Positions 1 through 9,300 of a DNA stretch of 64,000 nucleotides are shown here, piece by piece. A program made the translations under genes and the position numbers. This DNA comes from UBA668 sp046086305 (lineage in GTDB: Bacteria > Actinomycetota > Acidimicrobiia > Acidimicrobiales > Ilumatobacteraceae). Position 1 is the first letter of the stretch. Every line of letters starts with the position of its first letter. Below the pieces are notes generated by a model that worked only from the letters and a program-made list of their open reading frames with translations, was not told the DNA's origin and ran no database searches. The stretch covers positions 13,644 to 77,643 of the forward strand of contig JBJSXI010000059.1 in NCBI GenBank assembly GCA_046086305.1, written 5' to 3'.

Positions 1-1600
1 CGTCGCTGCGCTTCAGACCCTCGAGGCCGCGCGCCACGTCGATGACCAGGCGCACGTCGGGATCGGCCTCGTACATCGCCCGCAATTCGGCAGCGGCCTT
101 GAAGCCGTCCGCGTACTTCGGATTCTGTTCGAAGCAGTAGCGAAGCGGAGTGTCTCGGCCCATGACGAGTGGCGGCATCGCCTTGGCCAACTTGTCACCC
201 ATCCCATACGGGAACCCGAGCACCCGCGCTGCATCGCGGACGGCGTTGCGCGCCTTGATGGTGCCGAAGGTGATGATCTGGGCGACGCGATCGCGGCCGT
301 AGCGCTCAGCGGCATAGCGAATCATCTCGTCGCGGTAGCGCGAGTCGAAGTCCATGTCGATATCGGGCATCGACACGCGGCTCGGATTGAGGAACCGTTC
401 GAACAGCAGGTCGTACTTGATGGGATCGAGCTCGGTGATCCTCAGGCAGTAGGCAACTGCACACCCTGCCGCCGACCCTCGACCCGGACCCACCCGGATA
501 CCCGATTCCTTGGCATGCCGGATCAGGTCCCACACGATGAGGAAGTAGCTGGCAAAGCCCATGTTCTTGATGACCTGGAGCTCGTAGGCGATCCGCTCGA
601 CGACGTCAGGCGCCAGCACGTCTCCCCAGCGCTGGCGGGCACCTGCCCAGGTGAGGTGGTCGAGGTACGACGCATCGTCGTCGAACCCCGCCGGAACGGG
701 GAAATCCGGGTGTTTCGGGGTGCCGAACTCGATGGTCACATCGGCCCGCTCGGCGATCCACAAGGTGTTGTCGCAGGCTTCGGGAACGTCACGGAAGAGG
801 TACCGCATCTCGTCGGCCGACTTCAGATAGTGCTCGTGGCCCTCGAAGCGGAACCTGTTCGGGTCGGACATCATCGTGCCCGTTTGGACGCAGAGGAGCG
901 CGTCGTGCGCGGCGTGGTCGTCGCGCTTGACGTAGTGCGAGTCGTTCGTCGCCAACAACGGCGCGCCGATCCGGCGGGCGATGTCGATGAGTTTCGGGTT
1001 CGTCTCGCGCTGCGCGCTCAGACCGTGGTCCTGGAGCTCGACGAAGAGATTGTCGCGACCGAAGATGTCCTGGAGACGTCCGGCTTTCTCGAGCGCCCCC
1101 TTCTCATCACCGTTCACCAGCGACTGCAGCACATGGCCGCCCAGACAGCCCGTCGTCGCGATCAGGCCGTGGTGGAAGCGCTCGAGCAACTCCCAGTCGA
1201 GACGCGGCTTGTAGTAGTAGCCCTCGAGGAACGCGAGGCTCGCCAGTTGGATCAGATTGCGATACCCCTGATCGGTCTCGGCCAGGAGCGTGAGGTGGTA
1301 GTAGAGCTTCTTGCCACCTTCGGTGTCACCGCCGGAATCGTCGATCCTCCCCCGTCGCGGCGGTCGCTCGTGACGCGACTCGTAGGCCATGTACGCCTCG
1401 GTGCCGATGATCGGCTTGACGCCCTGCGCGCGGCACTCCTTGTAGAACTCGAGGACCCCGTACATGTTGCCGTGATCCGTCATGCCGAGTGCCGGCTGAC
1501 CATCCTCGACCGCCCGGGCCACCAACTCGTCGAGACGGGCAGCGCCGTCGAGCATCGAGTACTCGGTGTGGACGTGGAGGTGGGTGAACGAGTCGCCCAC
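1..1600 (-). CDS. dnaE: DNA polymerase III alpha subunit, N-terminal part (runs off the window)
   Basis: Replicative polymerase catalytic subunit; about 533 N-terminal codons are visible and the 3' end lies outside the window. The protein opens with the PHP-domain signature HLHVHTEYSMLDG (residues 7-19). Further in come GPGRGSAAG (about residue 373) and PDIDMDFDSR (about 408-417), which carries the catalytic aspartates of C-family polymerases. The start is GTG at 1600, chosen because GGAGG lies nine bases upstream and the PHP motif follows immediately. bpa ends 95 bases upstream on the same strand, so the two may be co-transcribed. Family and identity are clear; only the C-terminal half is unseen. 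Confidence 0.97.
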   Translation of the reverse strand, partial: MGDSFTHLHVHTEYSMLDGAARLDELVARAVEDGQPALGMTDHGNMYGVLEFYKECRAQGVKPIIGTEAYMAYESRHERPPRRGRIDDSGGDTEGGKKLYYHLTLLAETDQGYRNLIQLASLAFLEGYYYKPRLDWELLERFHHGLIATTGCLGGHVLQSLVNGDEKGALEKAGRLQDIFGRDNLFVELQDHGLSAQRETNPKLIDIARRIGAPLLATNDSHYVKRDDHAAHDALLCVQTGTMMSDPNRFRFEGHEHYLKSADEMRYLFRDVPEACDNTLWIAERADVTIEFGTPKHPDFPVPAGFDDDASYLDHLTWAGARQRWGDVLAPDVVERIAYELQVIKNMGFASYFLIVWDLIRHAKESGIRVGPGRGSAAGCAVAYCLRITELDPIKYDLLFERFLNPSRVSMPDIDMDFDSRYRDEMIRYAAERYGRDRVAQIITFGTIKARNAVRDAARVLGFPYGMGDKLAKAMPPLVMGRDTPLRYCFEQNPKYADGFKAAAELRAMYEADPDVRLVIDVARGLEGLKRSD

Positions 1601-1695
1601 GTGTACTGACCTCCTCCCCGTCGACGCGGGCAGCGAATGACACGGATGTGGTTCCCCGACCATAGCCGGGACCGCCCCGGTCGGTCACGGGCCGC

Positions 1696-2205
1696 CTAGA
1701 GGTAGGTGCCCGGCCGCTCCGAGGCCTCGACCACCCGGCCCGGCGGCACACCACCGGGGCCCATCATCCCCGGCGGCAGTTGGCGCATCTGCTCGAGTTG
1801 CTGGCGGGCGGCCAGCTGCTGGGCGAACAGGGTCGCCTGGATCCCGTGGAACAGACCCTCGAGCCACCCCACCAGCTGCGCCTGGGCGATCCGCAGCTCG
1901 GCATCGGACGGCACCTCGTGGAACGGCAGGGCGAGCATGCGCAGCTCCTCCTGCAGGTCGGGTGACAGGGCGTCGCTCAGGGCGACGATCGACCGCTCGT
2001 AGATCTCGGCCAGCCTGCCGCGACTCGCCTCGTCGAGGGGATTGCTGCGGACCTCGTCGAGCAACTGCTTCACCATCGACCCGATGCGCATCACCTTTGC
2101 GGGCTCGGTGACCGTCTCGATCGGCACCTCACCGCCCATGATCTCTCCGTCACCGACGCCGACGACGCCGTCGGGGCTCTCAGGACTCTCGGGTTGCTCA
2201 CTCAT
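1696..2205 (-). CDS. bpa: Bacterial proteasome activator (Bpa family)
   Basis: 169-residue homologue of the ATP-independent proteasome activator Bpa (Rv3780 in M. tuberculosis), which forms rings that open the 20S proteasome. Seen here: the conserved stretches PAKVMRIGSMVKQLLDEV (about 36-53) and ELRIAQAQLVGWLEGLFHGI (about 102-121), and a C-terminal GTYL. The family's last residues (GQYL in mycobacteria) dock in the proteasome alpha ring, so GTYL is a plausible functional tail. The N-terminus is acidic and Ser/Pro-rich, as in the family. A Pup-proteasome system elsewhere in the genome is implied but not visible. The start region is unusual: the only good Shine-Dalgarno serves a duplicated upstream ATG (see 2202-2222). 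Confidence 0.95.
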   Translation of the reverse strand: MSEQPESPESPDGVVGVGDGEIMGGEVPIETVTEPAKVMRIGSMVKQLLDEVRSNPLDEASRGRLAEIYERSIVALSDALSPDLQEELRMLALPFHEVPSDAELRIAQAQLVGWLEGLFHGIQATLFAQQLAARQQLEQMRQLPPGMMGPGGVPPGRVVEASERPGTYL

Positions 2206-2224
2206 CGGGGTTGCTCACTCATCG
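2191..2224. repeat. 17-bp tandem duplication over the bpa start codon
   Basis: The 17-mer at 2191-2207 is repeated exactly at 2208-2224. Each copy contains the complement of an ATG, so the bpa start at 2205 has an out-of-frame twin at 2222, 17 bases upstream. Confidence 0.95.
2202..2222 (-). other. Possible 6-codon upstream ORF (MSEQPR) overlapping the bpa start
   Basis: The duplicated ATG at 2222 opens a six-codon frame whose TGA (2204-2202) overlaps the bpa ATG (2205-2203) as ATGA. GGAGG at 2234-2230 is seven bases from this upstream ATG and 24 bases from the bpa ATG. Ribosomes would be expected to start on the leader peptide and reinitiate on bpa. This is read from sequence only; translation is inferred. 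Confidence 0.5.
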
Positions 2225-2249
2225 GGGTTCCTCCATCCACACGGCTGGA

Positions 2250-3368
2250 TCATCCGACCGACGCCAGCAGTGGTACCAGCATCTCAGCAGACGTGAGCGA
2301 CCCGTGTCGACACACCAACTCGTAGGGGCCGCTGTCAGCCGGGTCATGGAACCCGATCGGCGCGTGCGGAACGAGGGCGACATCCCCGAGTCGTCCGGCC
2401 ACCGGCGGGCTGACCACCGGGCCGAACCAGCCCCCGTCGATCACCTCGGCCCGGCTGCACACCCACGCCACATCGCCGTGATGACCTCGTGCTGCCGCCA
2501 GGAGGTCGTCGGCCGCACCCGGCTTGGCATGGAGCCAGCGGAACCGCGCCTCGCCACTCTGGTGGTGGCACAGACGGAGGACGTCGTGGTGCGGGGTGAT
2601 CATGCGATCGCCGACCTCGACCTGGCCGTGGTCGGCGGTGACGAGCAGCGCGACGTCGTCGGCGAGACGACGACGCAGCGCGCCCACGAGTGCATCTGCG
2701 GCGATGACCTCGGCGTCGTAGTGCTCGCCGAAGCCGTGTGCGTGGGCGACCTTGTCGATGCCGTCGTAATACGCGTAGACGAACCGCGCGCCGCGCGCGA
2801 GCGACGCCACCACCTGCACCGGAAGACTCGACGGGACCCGCCAACCCATCGGCCGGGTCCCGCGAAGGTGGGCTTCGGTGAACGCCGTTCCCTCGAGCTC
2901 CACGCGGCTGACCACCGGCACGGCCTCGCCGAGGAATGGACGGAAGGGCTGCAGACGATCCGGCTCGATTCGGTGCCGGGCATCGCCGGTCGGCGTGTGC
3001 CAGCGCAACACGTTCAGCACCTCGCCCGAGACATCGATGCGGTAGCCGATGAGTCCGTGCTCACCCGGGGTGAGTCCGGTCGTGATCGATGTCAGCGCAG
3101 TCGCCGTCGTCGATGGCGCCACCGTGGTCACCGGCCCACCCTCCATCGAACCGAGGTTGGCGAGGAGATGGCGGCGTTCGACGAACTGCTCCCACCCCAG
3201 ACCGTCGAGCACCAGTACCACGACCGCGGACACTCCATCGAGGGCCGACGGCATCCAGGCCGGACGGGCAGACGAGGGGGCGAGCAGCGCTGGCACGATG
3301 CCCCGCACATTCGGACCGAGGTAGTCGGGAAGAACGGGCGAGGGGCTCACGAGCGGGCAGTCCACCAT
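2250..3368 (-). CDS. Alkaline-phosphatase-superfamily phosphodiesterase / nucleotide pyrophosphatase
   Basis: About 372 residues with the type I phosphodiesterase/nucleotide pyrophosphatase fold. Seen in order: VLVLDGLGWEQF near residue 56 (first metal Asp), a Thr-rich APSTTATALTSITTG about 30 residues later (candidate nucleophile Thr), YAYYDGIDKVAHAHG (metal Asp and His), VTADHGQVEVG (metal Asp-His), and a final His in VCRHGSLTS. There is no signal peptide, so it is probably cytosolic; the substrate cannot be told from sequence. The start is uncertain: ATG 3368 is used, and ATG 3389 adds seven residues. It lies directly upstream of bpa and diverges from the Rrf2 gene. Confidence 0.85.
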   Translation of the reverse strand: MVDCPLVSPSPVLPDYLGPNVRGIVPALLAPSSARPAWMPSALDGVSAVVVLVLDGLGWEQFVERRHLLANLGSMEGGPVTTVAPSTTATALTSITTGLTPGEHGLIGYRIDVSGEVLNVLRWHTPTGDARHRIEPDRLQPFRPFLGEAVPVVSRVELEGTAFTEAHLRGTRPMGWRVPSSLPVQVVASLARGARFVYAYYDGIDKVAHAHGFGEHYDAEVIAADALVGALRRRLADDVALLVTADHGQVEVGDRMITPHHDVLRLCHHQSGEARFRWLHAKPGAADDLLAAARGHHGDVAWVCSRAEVIDGGWFGPVVSPPVAGRLGDVALVPHAPIGFHDPADSGPYELVCRHGSLTSAEMLVPLLASVG

Positions 3369-3431
3369 GTCGGACCCCGGGGGCGCCATTCCCCTGTCGC
3401 TCCGCTCACCGCCATTCCACGGTCGGGGGTT

Positions 3432-3437
3432 TACGAT
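3432..3437 (+). promoter_or_regulatory. -10 element of a leaderless promoter for the Rrf2 gene
   Basis: TACGAT followed by six bases and then the GTG start at 3444. No Shine-Dalgarno is present, so transcription would begin at or next to the start codon. Confidence 0.6.
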
Positions 3438-3443
3438 GACCCG

Positions 3444-3896
3444 GTGCGCGTCTCGAGCAAGGGTGACTATGCGTGTCGGGCCCTGCTCTCCCTCGCCCTC
3501 CACCCGAGCTCGACCGGCCCGACCTCGGTGCGCGACATCGCAGAGCGCACGGCCATCCCCCAGCCGTACCTCGAGCAGATCCTCTTGGCCCTCAAGGGTG
3601 CTGGTCTCGTCCGCTCCAAACGCGGCGTCGGCGGCGGCTACACCCTCGCCCGAGCTGCGGCGGAGATCCGCCTCAGCGAGATTCTCGCAGCCGTCGACGG
3701 GCCGATCAGCCTCGGTGACTTCGGCGAGCCGCATCAGGACGGGGCGTGTGACCACGAGGGGCAGTGCGTGCTGCTCGCGGTCTGGAAACTCGCCGGAGAG
3801 GAGATGCGCCACCTCCTCGACGGCTTCACGCTCCAGTCGGTGGCCGATGCGGCGCGCGGTGAGGTCGACTGGCCGGGACGGTCGATCAGTCGCTGA
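3444..3896 (+). CDS. Rrf2-family transcriptional regulator
   Basis: 150 residues. The N-terminal winged helix-turn-helix is typical of Rrf2 proteins: SSKGDYACRALLSLALHP at the start, then IPQPYLEQILLALKGAGLV and SKRGVGGGYTLAR. Rrf2 members (IscR, NsrR, RsrR) often bind an Fe-S cluster through three cysteines. Here the region CDHEGQC keeps the first two cysteines with the usual spacing, but the third position is not Cys (Trp follows at the expected distance). It may use another ligand or no cluster. Translation starts at GTG 3444 behind a TACGAT -10 box. The last 11 bases overlap the convergent rluD-like gene. Target genes cannot be inferred. Confidence 0.9.
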   Translation: MRVSSKGDYACRALLSLALHPSSTGPTSVRDIAERTAIPQPYLEQILLALKGAGLVRSKRGVGGGYTLARAAAEIRLSEILAAVDGPISLGDFGEPHQDGACDHEGQCVLLAVWKLAGEEMRHLLDGFTLQSVADAARGEVDWPGRSISR

Positions 3897-4803
3897 AGCG
3901 CCCCTCGACGGCGACGAGATCGGCCGGCAGCGGTGAGGTGAACGTCATCGATGTGCCGGTCCGCGGGTGATCGAGGGTGAGACTCGCCGCATGGAGGAAC
4001 GGCCGCGGGCAGACGACCGCCGTCCGCACGCCTCCGTAGGTGGCATCGCCCACCACCGGATGACCGATCGCGGCGAGATGCACCCTGATCTGATGGGTTC
4101 GGCCCGTCTCGAGCGCACACTCGAGCAGCGCGGCCACCGCCGGATGGGAGTACGTCTTGAGCACCACGTAGCGAGTACGGCTCGGACGCCCACCGACCAC
4201 GACGGCCATCCGGGTCGGGTCTCGCACATCTCGACCGATCGGTGCGTCAACGACCCCCTGGGGGTTCTCGGGTGTGCCCCAGACGAGCGCCGTGTACCGA
4301 CGTCCGACCGTGCGCTCCGCGAGTGCGGTCGAGAGTCGGCGATAGGCGAGCTCGGTGCGGGCGACGACGAGCAGACCCGAGGTGCCGACATCGAGGCGGT
4401 GGACGATCCCCGGCCGATGGCGTTCGCCAACACCGACGAGGTCGGGGAAACGGGAGAGGAGTCCGTTGACGAGCGTGCCGCTCGCGTGCCCCGAGCCCGG
4501 GTGGACGACCAGACCTGCAGGCTTGTCGACCACGACGATGTCGTCATCGACGTGAACCACGGCGAACTCGACACCGGCCTCCGCCGATGGACCCTCCTCG
4601 GCGGGGAGCACCTCCGGGTCGACGCGCACGACCTGACCGACGCGGAGGCGCACCTTGCCCACTTCGGCGGCAGCACCATCGACGCTGACCCCGCCTGCCG
4701 CGAGCATGGCGGCTGCTGCGCTCCGACTGCACTCGGCGACGAGGGCGACCACGCGGTCGAGCCGCTCACCATCGAGGGCAGCGGGGACCTCTTCCTCGAT
4801 CAC
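3886..4803 (-). CDS. rluD: RluD-type 23S rRNA pseudouridine synthase
   Basis: 305 residues. An N-terminal S4 RNA-binding domain (about 10-60, LDRVVALVAECSRSAAAAML) precedes an RluA-family catalytic domain. HRPGIVHRLDVGTSGLLVVA near residue 140 holds the catalytic Asp in HRLD, and ETGRTHQIRVHLAAIGHPVV follows about 90 residues later. It isomerises uridines in structured RNA; the exact target site is inferred only from family. The GTG start overlaps the lspA stop as GTGA, so translation is probably coupled. The lspA-rluD order is common in Actinomycetota. It converges with the Rrf2 gene, overlapping by 11 bases. Confidence 0.94.
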   Translation of the reverse strand: MIEEEVPAALDGERLDRVVALVAECSRSAAAAMLAAGGVSVDGAAAEVGKVRLRVGQVVRVDPEVLPAEEGPSAEAGVEFAVVHVDDDIVVVDKPAGLVVHPGSGHASGTLVNGLLSRFPDLVGVGERHRPGIVHRLDVGTSGLLVVARTELAYRRLSTALAERTVGRRYTALVWGTPENPQGVVDAPIGRDVRDPTRMAVVVGGRPSRTRYVVLKTYSHPAVAALLECALETGRTHQIRVHLAAIGHPVVGDATYGGVRTAVVCPRPFLHAASLTLDHPRTGTSMTFTSPLPADLVAVEGRFSD

Positions 4804-5303
4804 TGCGGGGCGGCGATCTTCGAGCGACGGGCCGCTCGATCGGCCCTCAGCGACCAGATGATGAACAGACCGCCCCCGACGTTCACCGCCATGTCGGCAA
4901 CATTGAAGATCGGGAACCACTGGAGATCGATGAAGTCGACGACCGATCCTCGGAGCCACCCTTCGTCGCGCATCACGCGGTCGACCACGTTGCCGAGCGC
5001 ACCGCCCACGACGAGTCCAGCAGCGCACACGACAGTCCTGCTCGTCTGTGATCGAACCGCGACCAGCACACCGATCGCGATGACGGTGGCGACGACACCG
5101 ATGATCGGACCGATGCCCTGACCCGCCGAGAACGCCATCCCCTTGTTGAAGGCGAGATTCCACTGCAGGGTCCAGACCACCCCGATGGGATCCCGATCGC
5201 TGAGCACTGCGAGCGCCCAGGCCTTGGTGATCTGATCGACCGCAACGACAAGCGCCGCGATCGCCATCGCCGCTCGAAGCGGACGTTCGGCCGATCGACT
5301 CAT
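4800..5303 (-). CDS. lspA: Lipoprotein signal peptidase II
   Basis: 167 residues with four predicted membrane segments. Both catalytic-aspartate motifs are present: GALGNVVDRV and FPIFNVADMAVNVGG; the N-terminal VAVDQITKAWAL block is also conserved. It removes the signal peptide from lipidated prolipoproteins in the cytoplasmic membrane. The start chosen is ATG 5303, which overlaps the stop of the upstream DksA-like gene (ATGA); a longer Arg-rich frame upstream is read-through of that gene. Substrates in this window would include the GerMN lipoprotein at 42.6 kb and the ferritin-like lipoprotein at 63 kb. Confidence 0.96.
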   Translation of the reverse strand: MSRSAERPLRAAMAIAALVVAVDQITKAWALAVLSDRDPIGVVWTLQWNLAFNKGMAFSAGQGIGPIIGVVATVIAIGVLVAVRSQTSRTVVCAAGLVVGGALGNVVDRVMRDEGWLRGSVVDFIDLQWFPIFNVADMAVNVGGGLFIIWSLRADRAARRSKIAAPQ

Positions 5304-6241
5304 CGACGACCGAGCGCGCCGACCTTCTCTTCCACGAGCACGACGGCCCACGGAATGGCCTCGAGACGCTCACGCGGAATCGGACGACCCGACTCGGTCG
5401 AGTAGCCGTACGTTCCCTTGGTCAGCCGTTCGAGGGCAGCGTCGATGTCGACGATCGTCTGGCGCGCCTGCATGCTCAACACCAGATCGCGCTCGCGCTC
5501 GACGACGAGACCGTCACCCTCGCCGCCTTCGTCGTCGAACTGCACATCGCCCATCTCGTGCTGTTCGACCAGTTGATGTGCCTCGTCCTCGAGCCGTGTC
5601 GCTTGGCCGAGCAGTTCGACCTTCTCGGCCTGCAGCTGGTGCCAGCGGGCAGTCAGGAACTTGACGTCGAAGTCCTTGGTGTACGCGATGCCGTCCTTGG
5701 TGACACCCTTGACCGGCGGCGGTGCGAGGAAGACTGGACGCGTCGGGGCCGCCTTGACGGGGGCCTTGGCCGGTGCCTTGGCGACCGGCATTGCGGCCTT
5801 TCGTGTCGCGGCCGACGACGACTTGGCGGCCGGCGCGCTCTTCGCCGACCCCTTCGCGATGGGTGAGGGCTTCTTCGCGCTCACCTTGGTGACCGGCGCC
5901 TTCTTCGCAGACGCCTTGGTCGCCGGTGCAGCCCTCTTCGCGCTCACACTCTTCGTCGGTGCCTTCTTCGCAGCGACGCTCTTCGTCGACGTCTTCTTGG
6001 CGGTCACCTTCTTGGAGGGAGCAGCCTTCTTCGCCGTCACCTTCTTGGTCGAGGTGGACTTCGTCGACGTCTTCTTGGCCGCACCCTTCTTGACGGGGGC
6101 CGACTTCTTGGCGGGCGCCTTCTTCGCAGACACGGTCTTCGTCGACGCTTTCTTGGCAGGGGACTTCTTCGCGCCCGCCTTCTTTGCCGACGCCGTGGTG
6201 GTGGCCGACCGCTTCGCCGCAGACTTCTTCGCACTCGCCAT
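5300..6241 (-). CDS. DksA/TraR-like protein with long Lys/Ala histone-H1-like tail, zinc cysteines lost
   Basis: 313 residues. The first ~175 are low-complexity Lys/Ala/Ser/Thr repeats (AKKA, TKKV, AKKTSTK units) like bacterial histone-H1-type tails. The C-terminal ~125 residues have a coiled-coil hairpin (LTARWHQLQAEKVELLGQ) followed by a DksA/TraR C-terminal motif. In the usual motif four cysteines bind zinc; here GTYGYSTESGRPIPRERL has Ser at the first two Cys positions, and the last pair is also missing (IPWAVVLVEE). The fold may persist without zinc. Start ATG 6241 has GGAGGG six bases upstream. It lies between ileS and lspA, a position where other actinobacteria also carry a DksA-like gene. 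A role at RNA polymerase or the nucleoid is inference. Confidence 0.88.
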   Translation of the reverse strand: MASAKKSAAKRSATTTASAKKAGAKKSPAKKASTKTVSAKKAPAKKSAPVKKGAAKKTSTKSTSTKKVTAKKAAPSKKVTAKKTSTKSVAAKKAPTKSVSAKRAAPATKASAKKAPVTKVSAKKPSPIAKGSAKSAPAAKSSSAATRKAAMPVAKAPAKAPVKAAPTRPVFLAPPPVKGVTKDGIAYTKDFDVKFLTARWHQLQAEKVELLGQATRLEDEAHQLVEQHEMGDVQFDDEGGEGDGLVVERERDLVLSMQARQTIVDIDAALERLTKGTYGYSTESGRPIPRERLEAIPWAVVLVEEKVGALGRR

Positions 6242-6311
6242 GGGAAACCCTCCGTCGTGCACTGTGAAGGCGAGAGCCTACCGTCTGGGGCCGCCGCCCC
6301 GGCCGGTCGAC

Positions 6312-9300
6312 TCAGTGCAGGTGAACGCTGATGTGAATGGGCTCACCATCGAGTTCGGCCGTCGGCTCACCCGTCCCCCACACCAGTTCGACCGCCAGGG
6401 TGGCGCTCGTCAGCAGGTCGGCGAAGGCGACGACCTGTCGACGTACTGCCTCGGGAACCCCGAGGGTGAGACGAATCCGGTCGCTCACGTGCAGGCCCGC
6501 GTCGCGGCGGGCCTGCTGGACGAGCCGAATGAGGTCGCGGGTGATGCCCTCCGCGGCGAGTTCACCCGTCACGGTCGTATCGAGCACGACGACACCGTCG
6601 GTCGACGAGAGCGGTGCACTCGCCCCGGCTTCGTCAACCACCAGCCGAAGCGCATACTCCCCCTCGGAGAGATCGATCCCGCCGGCGCGGACCCCGGACG
6701 CGGTTCGTTCCCAGTCACCGCTCTTCACGGCACGGATGACCTGCTGGGTCGCCGACCCGAGCCGTGGCCCGACGACGGATGGCACCACCTGCAACTCGTA
6801 GGAGGCGATGCTCTCGACATCCTCGTCGAGGATCACGCGCTTCACGTTCACCTCGTCGGCGATCAGGCCGATGAATGGTTCGAGGCGCGCTGCTCCCTTC
6901 ACTGCGATACGAACCGACGGCAGGGGCTGGCGGACACGGAGTTGATGCGCCTTGCGAAGTCTCAACGTTGCGCTGCAGACATCTCGCGCCAGATCCATCG
7001 CCTCGACGAGGTCCGGATCCTCGGGGAGGTGATCGGGGTCGGGCCAGTCGGCCAGGTGCACACTCCGCTCCCCCGTCAGACCGCGATACACGGCCTCGGT
7101 AGTGAGGGGCAGCAACGGCGCGAGCGCTCGACACACCACTGCGAGCACGGTGTGCAATGTGTCGACCGCATCGCGATCACCTGACCAGAATCGATCCCGA
7201 CTCCGCCGCACATACCAGTTGGTGAGTGCGTCGAGGTACGCGCGGACGTCGGCACAAGCGGCAAAAAGGTCGTAGTCGTCCATCGATCGCGAAACCGACA
7301 CGACGAGGTCTCGGGTCTTGGCGAGGATGTAGCGGTCGAGGACGTCGCCACTGTCCGTCCGATGCATCCCTCCGAGGTCGGCGGCCCGCGCATACAGGGC
7401 GAGGAAGTACCACGAGTTCCAGATCGGCAGGATGACCTGGCGCACGGTCTCACGGATTCCGTCCTCAGTGACGACGAGATCGTTGCCGCGCAACACCGAC
7501 GAACTCAACAGGTACCAGCGCATCGCATCGCTGCCATAGGTGTCGAACACCATCATCGGATCCGGGTAGTTCCGCAGACTCTTCGACATCTTCTGGCCGT
7601 CGTTGCCGAGGACGATGCCGTGACTCACGCAGGTCGTGAAACTCGGTCGGTCGAACAGCGCAGTCGCAAGGACATGAAGTGTGTAGAACCATCCCCTTGT
7701 CTGGCCGATGTACTCGACGATGAAATCGCCCGGATAGTGGTGTTCGAACCAGCTCCGATGCTCGAAGGGATAGTGCACCTGAGCGAACGGCATGCTGCCG
7801 CTCTCGAACCAACAGTCGAGCACCTCAGGAACGCGACGCATCATCGAGCGCCCGGTGGGATCGTCAGGATTCGCGCGGACGAGATCGTCGATGTACGGAC
7901 GGTGAAGATCGGTGACCGTCACACCGAAGTCGCGTTCGAGATCGGCGATGCTCCCGTAGACATCGATCCTCGGATACGCCGGATCGTCGCTCTTCCACAC
8001 GGGAATGGGAGATCCCCAGAACCGGTTGCGACTGATGCTCCAGTCGCGAGCATTGGCGAGCCACTTGCCGAAGCTGCCCTCCTTCAGATGCTCGGGGACC
8101 CAGGTGATCTGCTGGTTCAACTCGACCATTCGGTCGCGGAACGCCGTCACCTCGACGAACCACGAACTGATCGCCCGATACACGAGGGGCTCGCTGCACC
8201 GCCAACAGTGCGGGTAGCTGTGCTGATAGGTGTCGTGGCGGACGATTCGCCGGCGATCCTTCAGCGTCCGGATGATCTCGGGATTCGCCTCGAACACATG
8301 CACACCCGCCCACGGCTCGACCTCGGCGGTGTACCGACCGTGTTCGTCCATCGGGCACACGGTCGGAATGCCGACCGCGCTGCAGGTGATCTGGTCGTCC
8401 TCGCCGAATCCCGGGGCCATGTGCACGACGCCGGTGCCGTCATCGGTGCTGACGAAGTCGGCCGCAAGGACGTGGAACGCATTCGGCGTACTCGCGAAGA
8501 ACGGGAACAACGGCTCGTAGCGGCGGCCGACGAGATCAGCGCCACGCAACGTCCCGACACGGGTCGCAGCAGACAACTCGCGCTCGTACGCACCGAGACG
8601 CGATTCGGCGAGGATGAAGCGCCGCACCGTGCCGTCGTCGCCCGGCTCCTCCATCACCGCATAGTCGATCTCAGCGCCCACAGCCAAGGCCAGATTGCTC
8701 GGCAGCGTCCACGGGGTGGTCGTCCAGGCGAGGAGGTCCTCACCGGAGTCGAGGCGGAACATCACCGTGACCGCCGGATCCTGACGATCTCGGTAGACGT
8801 CGTCCATCCGCGTCTCGGTGTTGCTGAGGGGTGTCTCGCACCGCCAGCAGTAGGCGAGGACGCGATCCCCCTGGTAGATCAGTCCCTTCTCCCACAGAGT
8901 CTTGAACGCCCACATGACACTCTCCATGTAGGGGGTGTCGAGGGTCTTGTAGTCGTTCTCGAAGTCGACCCACCGGGCCTGGCGTTCGACGTAGCGGTGC
9001 CAGTCGTCGGTGAAGCGCAACACGCTGGTCCGGCACGCCTCGTTGAAGCGATCGATCCCGAATCGGGCGATCTCGGGATGACCGCTGATCCCGAGTTCGC
9101 GTTCGGCCACCACCTCTGCAGGGAGGCCGTGGCAGTCCCATCCGAATCGACGGTGCACCTGCTGACCGCGCATCGTGCGAAATCGCGGGATCGCGTCCTT
9201 CACGAATCCGGTGAGCAGATGCCCGTAGTGCGGCAGGCCGTTGGCGAAAGGTGGCCCGTCGTAAAAGACATACTCATCGGCGCCCTCGCGGGCGTCGACC

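Noticed and set aside
515..1609. Long plus-strand ORF opposite dnaE
   Set aside because: Shadow of the GC-rich dnaE frame; no domain and the opposite strand is a clear DNA polymerase III.
2211..3443. In-frame extension of the Rrf2 gene by about 410 codons
   Set aside because: It runs antisense to the phosphodiesterase and has no homology-like features; the leaderless GTG at 3444 fits the family start.
5700..6230. Repetitive DNA suggesting a satellite or CRISPR
   Set aside because: The repetition is codon-level from the Lys/Ala-rich tail of the DksA-like protein; no fixed repeat-spacer pattern.
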